Source: Allobosea sp. LC85 (GTDB taxonomy: Bacteria > Pseudomonadota > Alphaproteobacteria > Rhizobiales > Beijerinckiaceae). From it: a stretch of 44,409 nt of DNA. The stretch is from NCBI RefSeq assembly GCF_000735605.1, contig NZ_JPKG01000010.1, positions 1 through 44,409 on the forward strand, read 5' to 3'. The position numbers and the translations under genes were made by a program. Below the pieces are notes generated by a model, which did not search any database, was not told the origin of the DNA, and was given only the letters and a program-made list of their open reading frames with translations. Below are positions 24,544-33,571 of the stretch, piece after piece; the stretch's first letter is position 1, and each line of letters starts with the position of its first letter.

Positions 24544-24903
24544 TCAATAGAGCCTGCCGCCGTCCGGGACAGCGAGGCTGGGCCCGATCAGCACCACCTC
24601 GCCATTGGCGTCCGGCATGCCGAGCGTCAGGACCTCGGACATGAACTTGCCGATCTGGCGCGGTGGAAAATTGACCACCGCAAGGACCTGCCGGCCCGGA
24701 AGATCCTCGCAGCGATAGTGCGTGGTGATCTGCGCCGATGATTTCTTAAGGCCAATCTCACCACCGAAATCGATCACCAGCTTGAAGGCCGGCTTGCGCG
24801 CCTCGGGATAGGGCAGTGCCTCGACGATGGTGCCGACGCGAATGTCGACCTTGAGGAAATCGTCGAAGCTGATCGTCTCTGACGGTTGGGACGTCGTACT
24901 CAA
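24544..24903 (-). CDS. csaA: CsaA-like tRNA-binding OB-fold protein
   Basis: A 119-residue protein with the EMAPII/Trbp111-type OB fold, which binds the tRNA elbow. The Bacillus homologue CsaA also has chaperone activity in protein export. Motifs are [66 protein letters not shown] and PDGGRLY at the end. The start is TTG at 24903, supported by GGGAGGA five bases upstream. It overlaps the stop of the chemoreceptor gene as TTGA, so its translation depends on that gene. This linkage to a chemoreceptor is odd, since the two products have no known common role. Confidence 0.9.
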   Translation of the reverse strand: MSTTSQPSETISFDDFLKVDIRVGTIVEALPYPEARKPAFKLVIDFGGEIGLKKSSAQITTHYRCEDLPGRQVLAVVNFPPRQIGKFMSEVLTLGMPDANGEVVLIGPSLAVPDGGRLY

Positions 24904-26879
24904 AATTCCTCCCAGGCGCGATCATGTGCGCTCGGCTCTAGTTTGCGGGCAGCCGCCGCCGCGCGGTGAGGGGCAGGCTTGCGGCTCGGGGCGGCAGCAC
25001 GAGGGGCGGGCGGGACGACGCTCGCCATCTTGCGTGCCATATCCTGCAATCCGGCAACGTCTCCGCCAAGCCTGAAGCGCGCGACCTGGGCTGCCAGGCG
25101 ATCAGCCTCCTGCGACAGCGCGTGTGCCGCTGCCGTCGACTCTTCCGCCATGGCAGCATTCTGCTGCGTCGCCTGGTCCATTTCGTTGACGGCGCTGTTG
25201 ACCTCCTGGAGTCCGGCCGCCTGCTCCTGCGCTGCCGACGCAATCTCGGCAACCAGGGCAGTGACGCGGGTGATCTCGCCAGCCATCCGCTGCAGGGCAT
25301 GGCCGGTCTGGCCGACCAGCGCGACACCCTTGTCGACCTGGACGGTCGAAGCGGTGATCAGGCCCTTGATCTCCTTGGCCGCTTCGGCAGAGCGCTGCGC
25401 CAGCGCACGAACCTCCGAAGCGACGACGGCGAACCCCTTCCCGGCATCCCCCGCGCGCGCCGCCTCGACGCTGGCATTCAATGCCAGCAGATTGGTCTGG
25501 AAGGCGATTTCGTCGATGACACCCACGATCTGCGAGATCTCGTCCGCGGACTTCTCGATGCCGCCCATGGCCGACACGGCGTCGCGCACGATCTGGGTCG
25601 ACTGCTCGGCTTCGGTCTTGACCTGAGTGGTCGCCTGGCTCGCGAGGCGCGCGCTTTCGGCCGTCTGCCGGACGGTAGCGGTGAGTTCGTCGAGCGCCGT
25701 GGCGGTCTCCTCCACGGAGGAGGCCTGCTGCTCGGTCCGGCTGGCCAGGTCATCGGCCGCCTGGCTGATCTCGCCCGAGCCTGCCTTCATGCTGTCCGTG
25801 TTGGTGGCAATCTGGCGCATCGTCTCCTGGAGTCTGGCAATCGCGCCATTGAAGTCGTCCTTGAGCTTGACGTACTCGGCGGCAAAGACATCCGCGATCC
25901 GGTAGGTCAGATCCCCTTCGGCGAGATGTTCAAGGCCCGCCCCGAGCGCTCGGACAACCGTTTCCTGCTGGGCCGAGCTCTGGGCCCGCTCGGATTCGTT
26001 ACGACGACGATCCTGGTCTGCAGCGTCGCGATGGGCGCTGGCCTGTGCCTCGACGCGCTGCTTGTCGGCCTCGACCTCTTCCTTGGCAAGCGCGGCGTCG
26101 CGGAAGACGACCAGCGCACGGGCCATGCTGCCGATCTCGTCTCCACGCTCCTGATGCGCGATCGAGCTTTGCAGATTGCCGGTCGCGAGTTCGTTCATCC
26201 TGTCCGCGAGCGAGGTCAGCATGCTCGAAGAGCGGCGGCTCAGGAACACGACCAGGCCAAGCATGAGCAGGCCAAGCGGAACCAGGACCTTGGCCACGTC
26301 GAGCATCATGCCACGGAAAGCGGCGTCGACATCATCGACATGCAGCCCGGAGCCGACGACCCAGTTCCATTTCGGCACGGAGACGACATAGGAAATCTTG
26401 AGAGAAGGCTCCTTGTCGCTCGTCCTCAGCCAGAAATAGTCGAGAAATCCGGTGCCCTTTGCCTTGGCGAGTTCGACCATCTCCTTGACGAAGAACTTTC
26501 CGGTCGCGTCCTTCAACGGCATCATGTCCGTCGTCTCGATCTTCTTGTTGGCATGCAGAACGCTGATGCCGTCGAAGCTAACGACGAAATAGTAGTTTCC
26601 GTTGTCGAAGCGCGCTGCGGAGATGGCGTCGAGCGCCATCTTCTTCGCGTCGGCCTCCTTCAGCTCACCCTTTTCAGCCCGGGCCAGGAAGCTGTTGACC
26701 GTCGAGGCAGCCGCTTCGACCGCATTCTTCATCTCGGCGCGCTTGAGAGCGATCATCTCGCTGCGGGCCTGCATGAGCGTGAAGCTCACACCGCCAATGG
26801 CGAGGACGGCGGCAAGAATGGCGATGAGACCGAACGAACGGCCGATAGACAAGGCAGCAAGCTTCTTCAGAAACGGCAT
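24900..26879 (-). CDS. methyl-accepting chemotaxis protein with sCache domain and CheR tether
   Basis: A 659-residue chemoreceptor. TM1 is at about 13-35; a single-Cache periplasmic domain follows ([35 protein letters not shown]). TM2 ([17 protein letters not shown]) leads into HAMP, a second HAMP-like segment ([20 protein letters not shown]), and the signalling coiled coil with hairpin tip [20 protein letters not shown]. The C-terminus AWEEF matches the CheR/CheB-binding pentapeptide pattern (NWETF in E. coli), so this is a high-abundance, self-adapting type receptor. ATG 26879 follows gagg; an ATG at 26909 is a weaker option. Cache domains often bind small carboxylates, but the ligand cannot be assigned. 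csaA is coupled downstream. Confidence 0.94.
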   Translation of the reverse strand: MPFLKKLAALSIGRSFGLIAILAAVLAIGGVSFTLMQARSEMIALKRAEMKNAVEAAASTVNSFLARAEKGELKEADAKKMALDAISAARFDNGNYYFVVSFDGISVLHANKKIETTDMMPLKDATGKFFVKEMVELAKAKGTGFLDYFWLRTSDKEPSLKISYVVSVPKWNWVVGSGLHVDDVDAAFRGMMLDVAKVLVPLGLLMLGLVVFLSRRSSSMLTSLADRMNELATGNLQSSIAHQERGDEIGSMARALVVFRDAALAKEEVEADKQRVEAQASAHRDAADQDRRRNESERAQSSAQQETVVRALGAGLEHLAEGDLTYRIADVFAAEYVKLKDDFNGAIARLQETMRQIATNTDSMKAGSGEISQAADDLASRTEQQASSVEETATALDELTATVRQTAESARLASQATTQVKTEAEQSTQIVRDAVSAMGGIEKSADEISQIVGVIDEIAFQTNLLALNASVEAARAGDAGKGFAVVASEVRALAQRSAEAAKEIKGLITASTVQVDKGVALVGQTGHALQRMAGEITRVTALVAEIASAAQEQAAGLQEVNSAVNEMDQATQQNAAMAEESTAAAHALSQEADRLAAQVARFRLGGDVAGLQDMARKMASVVPPAPRAAAPSRKPAPHRAAAAARKLEPSAHDRAWEEF

Positions 26880-26889
26880 AGGTGAGCCT

Positions 26890-26917
26890 CGCGAGGTGTG
26901 ATTCTTCACACTTCGCG
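26890..26917 (-). promoter_or_regulatory. 12-bp hairpin in the chemoreceptor 5' leader
   Basis: CGCGAGGTGTGA (26890-26901) pairs with TCACACTTCGCG (26906-26917) at 12 of 12 positions with one G-U, around a 4-base loop. It ends 10 bp before the chemoreceptor ATG at 26879 and abuts the gagg ribosome site. No T-run follows on the minus strand. It could hold down translation as RNA or bind a dimeric regulator as DNA. Confidence 0.5.
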
Positions 26918-26982
26918 GGCAACAGCTAAGGCCCTGTTAATTCTGCCCCGCTTTCGCCTTATTTTCTCGGGGCGCGGCGCCG

Positions 26983-27732
26983 CTAGATGGCCGGGGCGAA
27001 ATCCTCGTCATCCTCATCGCGGCGGCGGTCCTCACCGCGTTCCCGGCGGCGAACCCGAGGGCGGGCTCCGCAGAAAGCACGGGCGAGGCCCCGGAAGGGA
27101 GCGGTGAGCCGATAGATGTCCTCGGCCCGCGACATCACCCAGCTCGCCGTCTTCAGTTCGCGGTCGAGCTGAGCCATTGTCCGGGAGAGTTCCGGTTCGT
27201 CATCGTCGAGCCAGACATCGACAACACGCGCCATCAGCAGCGCCGCGCCCTGCACGCGCACTCCTCCCAGCGGGTCCTCCGTCGGAATCCCCGCCGAAGC
27301 GAGCATGTAGCGCCAGGAATTGACCGCGCCGCGATTGAGACCCGCGAGTGCCAGGGGGTCGCGCCGCACGGCCGGTATTACACGCCGCAGGCCAGCCTTG
27401 TAGGGGGCGAGCGCGTCGAGGCGGCGCATGACCAGGTCGAACATCCGCTCACGATAGGATTCGTCAGCGAGATCGTCGGACTGGCCAGCGAGCACCGCAT
27501 CGTCGACGATACGGGTCAACCCGCCGAGAATGGCAAGCTTGGACGGGAACAGGTTGCGCAATGTCGCGAGCGAGACGCCAGCCTCAGCGGCAATATCGCC
27601 GAGCTCGATCTCATCCCACCGCCGCGAGGCCGCGAGATTGAAAAGGGCATCCACCACCGCCTTCCGCGGGTCGGCGGGCGGCGCGCTGGCAGCAGGCCTT
27701 TCAGCTTTGGGGGAAGCGGGTTTACGGGCCAT
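26983..27732 (-). CDS. TetR-family transcriptional regulator with charged tail
   Basis: A 249-residue regulator. A disordered Pro/Ala/Lys-rich start (1-22) precedes the TetR helix-turn-helix at about 24-70: AVVDALFNLAASRRWDEIEL, then IAAEAGVSLATLRNLFPSKL. An all-helical ligand domain follows (NRGAVNSWRYMLASAGI, VVDVWLDDDEPELSRTM). The last 30 residues are extremely charged (PRVRRRERGEDRRRDEDDED), alternating Arg and Asp/Glu blocks, which is unusual in TetR. ATG 27732 has a clear GGAGAGG. It lies 66 bp after proC on the same strand. The target genes are not evident. Confidence 0.87.
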   Translation of the reverse strand: MARKPASPKAERPAASAPPADPRKAVVDALFNLAASRRWDEIELGDIAAEAGVSLATLRNLFPSKLAILGGLTRIVDDAVLAGQSDDLADESYRERMFDLVMRRLDALAPYKAGLRRVIPAVRRDPLALAGLNRGAVNSWRYMLASAGIPTEDPLGGVRVQGAALLMARVVDVWLDDDEPELSRTMAQLDRELKTASWVMSRAEDIYRLTAPFRGLARAFCGARPRVRRRERGEDRRRDEDDEDFAPAI

Positions 27733-27798
27733 CGGACCTCTCCATTCGCAAAGCGATGACGGAAAGGTAGGTCTGGATCACCGCCGAGAAAAGGCCGT

Positions 27799-28620
27799 TC
27801 AGCCGGAAAGCTCTTCGGCGCGACGTTTGGCGGCAGCGACTGCGCGGCGCATCAGCGGCGCAAGTCCGTTATCGGCCATCAGCACTTCGAGTGCTGCCGC
27901 CGTCGTTCCGGCGGGCGAGGTCACGTTCTGGCGCAAGGTCGCCGGCGACAGCGGCGATTGATAGAGCATCTCCCCTGCTCCTTCGATGGTGCCCCGCGCC
28001 AGGCGCTCGGCCGTCTCGGCCGGGAGTCCAGCTGCGACGCCAGCCGCGGCCAGGCACTCGACGAGATGGAAGACATAAGCGGGACCGGAGCCTGAAACGG
28101 CCGTAACCGCGTCGATCAGATCCTCGGTCGCGAGCCATTCGACCTTTCCGATGCTGCCGAGCAGCGCATTCGCCATCGCCCGTTGATCAGCACTGACCCC
28201 CCTTCCGGCAGCGGCCGCGGTCACGCCGCGCTGAACGGAGGCCGGCAGATTCGGCATCGCGCGAATGATCGCCGTGGCATTGGGCAGGCGCGCCGAGAGA
28301 TCGCCGAGTGTCTTGCCGGCCAGAATGGAAATCAGCAGGGTCTGCGGCTGGATGAACGCCTGGACCGAGGGCGCCGCCGTATCAAGCATCTGCGGCTTGG
28401 TCGCGAGCACGAGAACCTCGGTTGGCGGCACCGAGCGCGACTCGGGGTTGAGCGCCATGCCCTTCTCGGCCGCCAGCGTCGCGATCTCGTCCGAGGGCTT
28501 CGGGTCGATCAGCGTGATCCCGGTCGGATCCATGCCGATGCGCAGCCAGCCCTCGAGCATGGCGCCTCCCATCTTGCCCGCGCCAATGAGAACAAGGGTT
28601 TGCGGCAGGGAACGGGACAT
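27799..28620 (-). CDS. proC: pyrroline-5-carboxylate reductase
   Basis: A 273-residue NAD(P)H enzyme for the last step of proline synthesis. The Rossmann start LVLIGAGKMGGAMLEGWL is at the N-terminus, and VLATKPQM is in the cofactor domain. IIRAMPNLPASVQRGVTA and the C-terminal dimer signature TAVSGSGPAYVFHLVE and NVTSPAGTTAAALEVL are diagnostic. ATG 28620 is used: gagg lies upstream and the Rossmann fold begins at once, whereas the in-frame extension to 28746 runs through a REP-like repeat. It is preceded by ubiK and ybjN on the same strand, an order common in rhizobia. Confidence 0.94.
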   Translation of the reverse strand: MSRSLPQTLVLIGAGKMGGAMLEGWLRIGMDPTGITLIDPKPSDEIATLAAEKGMALNPESRSVPPTEVLVLATKPQMLDTAAPSVQAFIQPQTLLISILAGKTLGDLSARLPNATAIIRAMPNLPASVQRGVTAAAAGRGVSADQRAMANALLGSIGKVEWLATEDLIDAVTAVSGSGPAYVFHLVECLAAAGVAAGLPAETAERLARGTIEGAGEMLYQSPLSPATLRQNVTSPAGTTAAALEVLMADNGLAPLMRRAVAAAKRRAEELSG

Positions 28621-28650
28621 GGAGGCCTCACGAGAAACGGTACGTATTGT

Positions 28651-28721
28651 CATGCTGGACCCGGAGCCGGGCATCGCATGACCAGAAGCGGCAAGGCATG
28701 CCCGGGTCAAGCCCGGGCATG
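28651..28721. repeat. REP-like palindrome between ybjN and proC
   Basis: A perfect 10-bp inverted repeat, CATGCCCGGG (28697-28706) and CCCGGGCATG (28712-28721), surrounds TCAAG. A second degenerate unit, CATGCTGGACCCGGAGCCGGGCATCG, lies at 28651-28676. The CCCGGG-TCAAG-CCCGGG core is of the type seen in dispersed intergenic repeats of alphaproteobacteria. It has no T-run. It lies in the 115-bp gap after the ybjN stop and before the proC start and could form a stable hairpin in a read-through mRNA. Confidence 0.7.
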
Positions 28722-28735
28722 ATGAAACCAGAGGC

Positions 28736-29242
28736 TCAGGCCTCACCGACAGTTTCGAGCATCGCGCCCTCGAGCCCCTCGCGCGCGCTCTTGCCGGCCC
28801 AGACGACGAAGTGGAAGGCCTGGAAATAGCGCTCGCAGGCGTCGATCGCCGATTTGATCAGTGCAGCGGCCTGCTCGTCGGTCGGTTCCGCACCGCCTGA
28901 AAGCAGAAGCGCGTGGCGATACATCACCACGTTCTCCGAACTCCAGAGGTCGAAATGACCGAGCCAGAGCTGCTCGTTGACGAGGCTGACAAGCTGCAGA
29001 ACCTCGCCGCGCCGCCGCTCCGGCACCTTGAGATCGAAGGCACAGGCGATATGGAGCGCCTCGACCTCGGAAAGCCAGGTGATCGCGACGTGATAATCCG
29101 ACCAGCCTCCGGTGACGGAGACCGAGAGTTCGTCATCGCTGTCGCGGTCGAACGTCCAGTTGTTGAGTGCGGCGAGGCGTTCGATCAGGTCGAGAGGATT
29201 GGCAGGCCGTTCGGCTTCTGCGTCCAGGTCAAGGTCCATCAT
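28736..29242 (-). CDS. YbjN domain-containing protein
   Basis: A 168-residue cytoplasmic protein of the YbjN family, a tri-beta-alpha fold related to type III secretion chaperones. The E. coli member affects motility and stress gene expression, but its molecular role is unclear. The sequence shows LDLIERLAALNNWTFDRDSD, the core VTGGWSDYHVAITWLSEVEA, RRGEVLQLVSLVNEQLWLGH and YFQAFHFVVWAGKSAREGLE. The ATG pair at 29242/29239 gives the conserved acidic start MMDLDLDAEAERPANP; a longer frame to 29383 has no family support. It sits between ubiK and proC, as in related genomes. Confidence 0.88.
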   Translation of the reverse strand: MMDLDLDAEAERPANPLDLIERLAALNNWTFDRDSDDELSVSVTGGWSDYHVAITWLSEVEALHIACAFDLKVPERRRGEVLQLVSLVNEQLWLGHFDLWSSENVVMYRHALLLSGGAEPTDEQAAALIKSAIDACERYFQAFHFVVWAGKSAREGLEGAMLETVGEA

Positions 29243-29525
29243 GCCCAGGGTCCAACTGCCAGCTCCCCGCGGGGATGCGGGTCCAGCTCGTTCGAGAACG
29301 GGAACACGGCGACGGGGAAGCGCGGGACGCAACAAGACTGCGGAAGCCGCTACATGGCCTCCTGACCGCCAAACGCACCCCAAGCGGATGCGGCCGGCGA
29401 ATCACCTCTCCTTCGACGATAGCGCAGGCGCGACGACGCTCCCAACACCTGATGCAGGCTCGGCGGATTCGGGGGCTGGGCTCAATCCCTGCCGACTGCT
29501 GTCCACAGCCGGAAAACGGGTTGGC

Positions 29526-29783
29526 TCAGCCCTTGTCGCGCGCAGCCTCGAGCGCAGCCAGCCGTGCGGCGAGCTTGTCATTCTCTTCACGCGCCAGAAC
29601 CGCCATCTCGCGCACGGCTTCGAATTCCTCGCGCGTCACGACATCGATCTCGCGCAGGAGTCGGTCGATCTGCGTGCGGGCAACCGTCTCGACCTCGCGG
29701 CGCACACCCTGGGCGGCCCCGGCGGCGTCGGTCACCAGACGAGCGAGATCGTCGAGTATGCGGTTCGAGGTCGTGGCCATCAT
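29526..29783 (-). CDS. ubiK: UbiK/BMFP accessory factor
   Basis: An 85-residue coiled-coil protein of the YqiC/BMFP family. UbiK assists aerobic ubiquinone biosynthesis in enterobacteria by supporting the Ubi complex, and Brucella membrane fusogenic protein is a homologue. The signature NRILDDLARLVTDAAGAAQG begins the chain, a heptad-rich helix REVETVARTQIDRLLRE follows, and the conserved VTREEFEAVREMAVLAREEN leads to the C-terminal coiled coil. The ATG at 29783 has CTGGAG five bases upstream, with ATG 29780 next to it. The longer in-frame reading to 30002 overlaps the divergent M24 gene and is not credible. Confidence 0.88.
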   Translation of the reverse strand: MMATTSNRILDDLARLVTDAAGAAQGVRREVETVARTQIDRLLREIDVVTREEFEAVREMAVLAREENDKLAARLAALEAARDKG

Positions 29784-29940
29784 CAATCTCCAGGGCCGGA
29801 TGCCGGCGCTCCATAGCACGCCTGATATGGGCGACGAAGGCCTCGCCCGCAATCGCAGCGGCACATCGTCCACGTCCTTTGAGCCCGAGCGAGGTCGGCC
29901 TAAGCATAAGGACCACGTCAGCACAGGGGATTCGCGAGCC

Positions 29941-31092
29941 ATGGCCCTGCATTTCACACCCACCGAATTCGCCCGCCGGCATGATGCCCTGCTGGCAGCC
30001 ATGCAAGCCGAGCGGCTCGATGCGCTCTTCCTGTTCCAGCAGGAATCGATGTTCTGGCTGACGGGTTACGACAGCTTCGGCTTCTGCTTCTTCCAATGCC
30101 TTGTGGTGAAGGCCGATGGCAGCATGGCGTTGCTGACCCGCTCTGCCGATTTGCGCCAGGCCCAGCACACCTCGAACCTGGCCGATATCCGCATCTGGAA
30201 GGATGGCCGCGACGCGAACCCTGCGCGTGACTTGCTCATGCTGGCACGGGATCTCGGCCTGGCCGGCAAGCGCATCGGCGTGGAGTTCGAATCCTACGGT
30301 CTCGTCGCCGCAAACGGCCGCAAGCTGGAAGCGGCCTTCGCAGATGTCGGCGATCTCGTCGATAGCTCGACGATCGTGACACGGCTGCGCGCCGTGAAAT
30401 CGGCCGAGGAGATTACCTATGTCCGGCGCGCCGCCGCTCTCTCCGACATCGCCGACAGGGCGGCGCTCGACCTGATCCGGGCCGGCGCCGACGAGGGTGA
30501 GATCCTGGCCGCGCAGCACAATGCGATCTTCGCGGGCGGCGGCGACTATCCGGCCAACGAGTTCATCATCGGCTCCGGCCGCGACGCGCTGCTTTGCCGC
30601 TACAAGGCGGGGCGCCGGAAACTCGACACGCAGGATCAGATCACGCTCGAATTCGCGGGCGTCGACAGGCACTACCATGCTGCGATCATGCGAACCGTCG
30701 TGGTCGGAGAGCCCCGCCCGCTGCATCTGAGTTATCATGAAGCCGCCAAGGCGGCGCTCCTCGCCTGCGAGGCTGAACTGAAGCCGGGGCGGACCGCAGG
30801 CGATGTCTTCGCCGCCCATGCCCGCGTCTTCGACGAGCACGGTCTTTCCCGCCACCGACTCAATGCCTGCGGCTACTCGCTTGGCGCAAAGTTCACGCCG
30901 AGCTGGATGGACTGGCCGATGTTCTACGAGAGCAACGACTGGCCGATCGTTCCGGGCATGGTGATGTTCGCTCACATGATCCTGATGGATTCGGCGAGCG
31001 AGACCGCGATGTGCCTCGGCCGCACTTATCTCGTCGGCGAAACAGGCGCAGAAACCCTGAACTTGCCCGATCTGGACCTCGCGATCCGTTGA
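29941..31092 (+). CDS. M24 (creatinase/prolidase-fold) protein lacking canonical metal ligands
   Basis: A 383-residue pita-bread-fold protein with a creatinase N-domain (1-150; MFWLTGYDSFGFCFFQCLVV, RIGVEFESYG) and an M24 C-domain. In metal-dependent prolidases the C-domain shows D-x-G, G-Y-x-S-D, an HG-I-G histidine and two glutamates. Here the corresponding stretches read TLEFAGVDRHYHAAIMRT (E237 and A248 region), CGYSLGAKF (311 region), FAHMILMD and LGRTYLVG, so most of the dinuclear site is missing. This fits non-metal hydrolases such as creatinase or the DoeA-like group better than an aminopeptidase. ATG 29941 has AGGGGA upstream. The substrate is unknown. Confidence 0.83.
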   Translation: MALHFTPTEFARRHDALLAAMQAERLDALFLFQQESMFWLTGYDSFGFCFFQCLVVKADGSMALLTRSADLRQAQHTSNLADIRIWKDGRDANPARDLLMLARDLGLAGKRIGVEFESYGLVAANGRKLEAAFADVGDLVDSSTIVTRLRAVKSAEEITYVRRAAALSDIADRAALDLIRAGADEGEILAAQHNAIFAGGGDYPANEFIIGSGRDALLCRYKAGRRKLDTQDQITLEFAGVDRHYHAAIMRTVVVGEPRPLHLSYHEAAKAALLACEAELKPGRTAGDVFAAHARVFDEHGLSRHRLNACGYSLGAKFTPSWMDWPMFYESNDWPIVPGMVMFAHMILMDSASETAMCLGRTYLVGETGAETLNLPDLDLAIR

Positions 31093-31152
31093 CCCTACAA
31101 GGGTCATGCAGGGAATCCTCAGCAAACCCGTACGCAAAAAGCGGGAGGCGTC

Positions 31153-31713
31153 ATGTTTAGTCGTTCAAGTGGCCTCGTTCTGGGGCCAGCTTTCGCGCTT
31201 GCTCTCGCAGGCTGCCAGGAAACCACCAGCACCGCCGCGCGTCCACGCGTCGATGCGCCCGGCGTCCCGGTCTCGGTTCAGAGCATCTCCGGTGCGCCCG
31301 ACCAGGTCACCACGAATTTTGCAAGCCTGCTCGGTGAGGCGGCGGCGGAACGCAAGATGGAGATCGTCGCCGGCAATGCGCCTGCGCGATTCCGGGTTCG
31401 CGGCTATCTGACCGCCCAGCCGACAGAGGACGGCCAGACCGCGCTTGCCTTCGTCTGGGACGTCTATGACGAGAGCAAGAAGCGCGCCCAGCGGGTGCAG
31501 GGCGAGAGCCTCGGCAGGCGCGGCGGCGGCGGCGACCCCTGGTCGAGCATCGACCAGACCATCGTCGCCAAGGCAGCATCGGATTCGATGGACGCCATCG
31601 CAGGTTTCCTCATTACTGCTCCGGTGCCGGACAAGCCTGCCGCCGACGGCGCCAAGGATAAGGACAAGGCCAAAACCAAGACGGCGGCAGCGCCCAACGG
31701 CAAGCGCTCCTGA
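31153..31713 (+). CDS. putative lipoprotein
   Basis: A 186-residue lipoprotein of unknown function. A hydrophobic signal ends in the lipobox LALAG-C with Cys21. The mature domain (about 35-155) has SVQSISGAPDQVTTNFASLL, RFRVRGYLTAQP, TALAFVWDVYDESKKRAQR and DQTIVAKAASDSMDAIAGFL, suggesting a mixed alpha/beta envelope domain. The C-terminus is a Lys/Ala/Pro tail (KDKDKAKTKTAAAPNGKRS). ATG 31153 follows gcgggaggcgtc, with GGGAGG seven bases upstream or less. It stands between the M24 gene and prs on the same strand. I do not recognise a named family. Maturation would need Lgt. Confidence 0.8.
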   Translation: MFSRSSGLVLGPAFALALAGCQETTSTAARPRVDAPGVPVSVQSISGAPDQVTTNFASLLGEAAAERKMEIVAGNAPARFRVRGYLTAQPTEDGQTALAFVWDVYDESKKRAQRVQGESLGRRGGGGDPWSSIDQTIVAKAASDSMDAIAGFLITAPVPDKPAADGAKDKDKAKTKTAAAPNGKRS

Positions 31714-31869
31714 GCGAAGCATCCCGCTGAACGCAGTGGGGCGAGGCGTGATTCGCGCACTGTTTTTGCAGTGCAGCGGTCGACTCATTGTCATGGCGCT
31801 GTTATGAGCGCTGCGAATTCAGCCGGTCTCACGGCTCCCGCCCAGCCAGTCCTCACGGTGCGCCACGGC

Positions 31870-32814
31870 ATGCCCTCTTCGTTCAAAGTCGTCGCCGGAA
31901 ACTCCAACCGGCCGCTCGCCGAAGCGATCTGTGCCTCCCTCGACATCCCCCTTGCCAAGGCGCAGGTCCGGCGTTTCGCCGACATGGAGGTCTTCGTCGA
32001 GATCCAGGAGAATGTTCGCGGGCAGGACGTCTTCGTCATCCAGTCGACCTCCTTCCCCACCAATGACCACCTGATGGAACTGTTGATCATCACGGATGCG
32101 CTGCGCCGTTCCTCGGCACGGCGCATTACCGCGGTGATCCCCTATTTCGGCTATGCCCGGCAGGATCGCCGTGCCTCGGGCCGTACGCCAATCTCGGCGA
32201 AGCTCGTCGCCAATCTCATCACCCATGCCGGCGTCGACCGCGTTCTGACGCTCGATCTCCATGCCGGGCAGATCCAGGGCTTCTTCGACATCCCGACCGA
32301 CAACCTGTTCGGTGCGCCATTGATGGCCCGCGATATCAAGGAACGGCTCGACTACAAGAACGCCATGGTCGTTTCGCCGGATGTCGGCGGCGTGGTCCGT
32401 GCCCGTGCGCTGGCCAAGCGCATCGACGCTCCGCTCGCCATCGTCGACAAGCGCCGCGACCGGCCCGGCGAATCCGAGGTGATGAACATCATCGGCTCGG
32501 TCGAGGGCCGTTCCTGCATCCTGCTCGACGATATCGTCGATTCCGGCGGAACCCTCTGCAACGCCGCCGAAGCACTACTCGCGGAAGGTGCCAGGGAAGT
32601 CTACGCCTACATCACCCATGGCGTGCTGTCGGGCGGCGCGGTCGCGCGCATCGCCAACTCCAAGCTCAAGGAGCTGGTGATCACCGATTCGATCATGCCG
32701 ACCGAGGCCGTGAAGGTGGCGCGCAATATCCGCGTCATTTCCATTGCCAACCTGATGGGCGAGGCGATCGAGCGCACCGCGAGCGAATCGAGCGTCTCCA
32801 GCCTGTTCGACTGA
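31870..32814 (+). CDS. prs: ribose-phosphate pyrophosphokinase (PRPP synthetase)
   Basis: A class I PRPP synthetase of about 314 residues, making PRPP from ribose 5-phosphate and ATP for nucleotide, His, Trp and NAD synthesis. It also feeds Apt encoded at 42.4 kb. Motifs are [33 protein letters not shown], the flexible catalytic loop [13 protein letters not shown] (about 95-107), and the PRPP loop [12 protein letters not shown] (218-229). Start: ATG 31870 gives the normal family length and N-terminus; ATG 31804 and GTG 31771 would add 22 or 33 non-conserved residues and cannot be excluded. A small dyad GCACTG-6-CAGTGC at 31757-31774 lies upstream. Confidence 0.94.
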   Translation: MPSSFKVVAGNSNRPLAEAICASLDIPLAKAQVRRFADMEVFVEIQENVRGQDVFVIQSTSFPTNDHLMELLIITDALRRSSARRITAVIPYFGYARQDRRASGRTPISAKLVANLITHAGVDRVLTLDLHAGQIQGFFDIPTDNLFGAPLMARDIKERLDYKNAMVVSPDVGGVVRARALAKRIDAPLAIVDKRRDRPGESEVMNIIGSVEGRSCILLDDIVDSGGTLCNAAEALLAEGAREVYAYITHGVLSGGAVARIANSKLKELVITDSIMPTEAVKVARNIRVISIANLMGEAIERTASESSVSSLFD

Positions 32815-32827
32815 ACGGGATGGCACG

Positions 32828-33571
32828 ATGACGGCTGCCACGACCGGCGGAAGCCGCGCCCTCGTCCTGTTCTCGGGTGGGCAGGACTCGACCGTCGCGC
32901 TCGCCTGGGCGCTTGCCCGCTTCGGCTCGGTCGAGACCGTCGGCTTCGATTATGGCCAGCGCCACCGCGTCGAGCTGGAATGCCGGCTCGCCATCCGCCA
33001 GAAGCTGCCCGCCCTGTCATCAGCCCGTGCCGAACGGCTGGGCCCCGACCACATCATCGATCTCGCCGCGCTCGGCACGATTTCCGAGACCGCACTGACG
33101 CGCGAGAGCGAGATCGCCTTCGCCGATACCGGCCTGCCGACGACCTTCGTGCCTGGGCGGAACCTGATATTCCTGACCTTCGCCGCGGCGCTGGCTTACC
33201 GCCGGAACTGCAAGCACGTCGTGCTCGGTGTCTGCGAGACCGATTATTCCGGCTATCCCGATTGCCGCGACGACACCATCAAGGCGATGCAGGTCGCCCT
33301 CAATCTCGGGCTCGATCGCCGACTGGTGCTGCACACGCCGCTGATGTGGCGCGACAAGGCGCAGACCTTCGCACTGGCCCGCGAGCTTGGCGGCGAGGCG
33401 CTGCTCGATCTGGTGGTCGAGGACAGCCATAGCTGCTATCTCGGCAACCGGACGACGCGCCATGCGTGGGGCTATGGCTGCGGAACCTGCCCCGCCTGCG
33501 AGCTGCGGGCGAAAGGCCATGCTGGCTTTCTCTGTTCACCGGACGACACTGGACCATCCTATGACTCCTGA
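32828..33571 (+). CDS. queC: 7-cyano-7-deazaguanine synthase QueC
   Basis: A 247-residue ATP-dependent enzyme converting 7-carboxy-7-deazaguanine to preQ0 on the path to queuosine tRNA modification. The PP-loop SGGQDS (16-21) binds ATP, and [17 protein letters not shown] is the typical following segment. The zinc site is complete: C203 in HSCYLGN and C218, C221, C224 in [29 protein letters not shown] (split motif near 104-124) is conserved. ATG 32828 begins 13 bp after prs. Its end overlaps the transporter gene by 11 bp. No other queuosine synthesis gene is in the window. Confidence 0.96.
   Translation: MTAATTGGSRALVLFSGGQDSTVALAWALARFGSVETVGFDYGQRHRVELECRLAIRQKLPALSSARAERLGPDHIIDLAALGTISETALTRESEIAFADTGLPTTFVPGRNLIFLTFAAALAYRRNCKHVVLGVCETDYSGYPDCRDDTIKAMQVALNLGLDRRLVLHTPLMWRDKAQTFALARELGGEALLDLVVEDSHSCYLGNRTTRHAWGYGCGTCPACELRAKGHAGFLCSPDDTGPSYDS

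Noticed and set aside
24966..26885. 639-codon plus-strand open frame opposite the chemoreceptor
   Set aside because: The chemoreceptor on the other strand has complete domains; the antisense product is low-complexity Arg/Leu/Gly-rich and lacks any family motif.
29587..31137. 516-codon minus-strand open frame opposite the M24 gene
   Set aside because: Antisense to a well-supported coding gene and partly to ubiK's promoter; no domain is recognised and its Arg-rich composition is typical of shadows.
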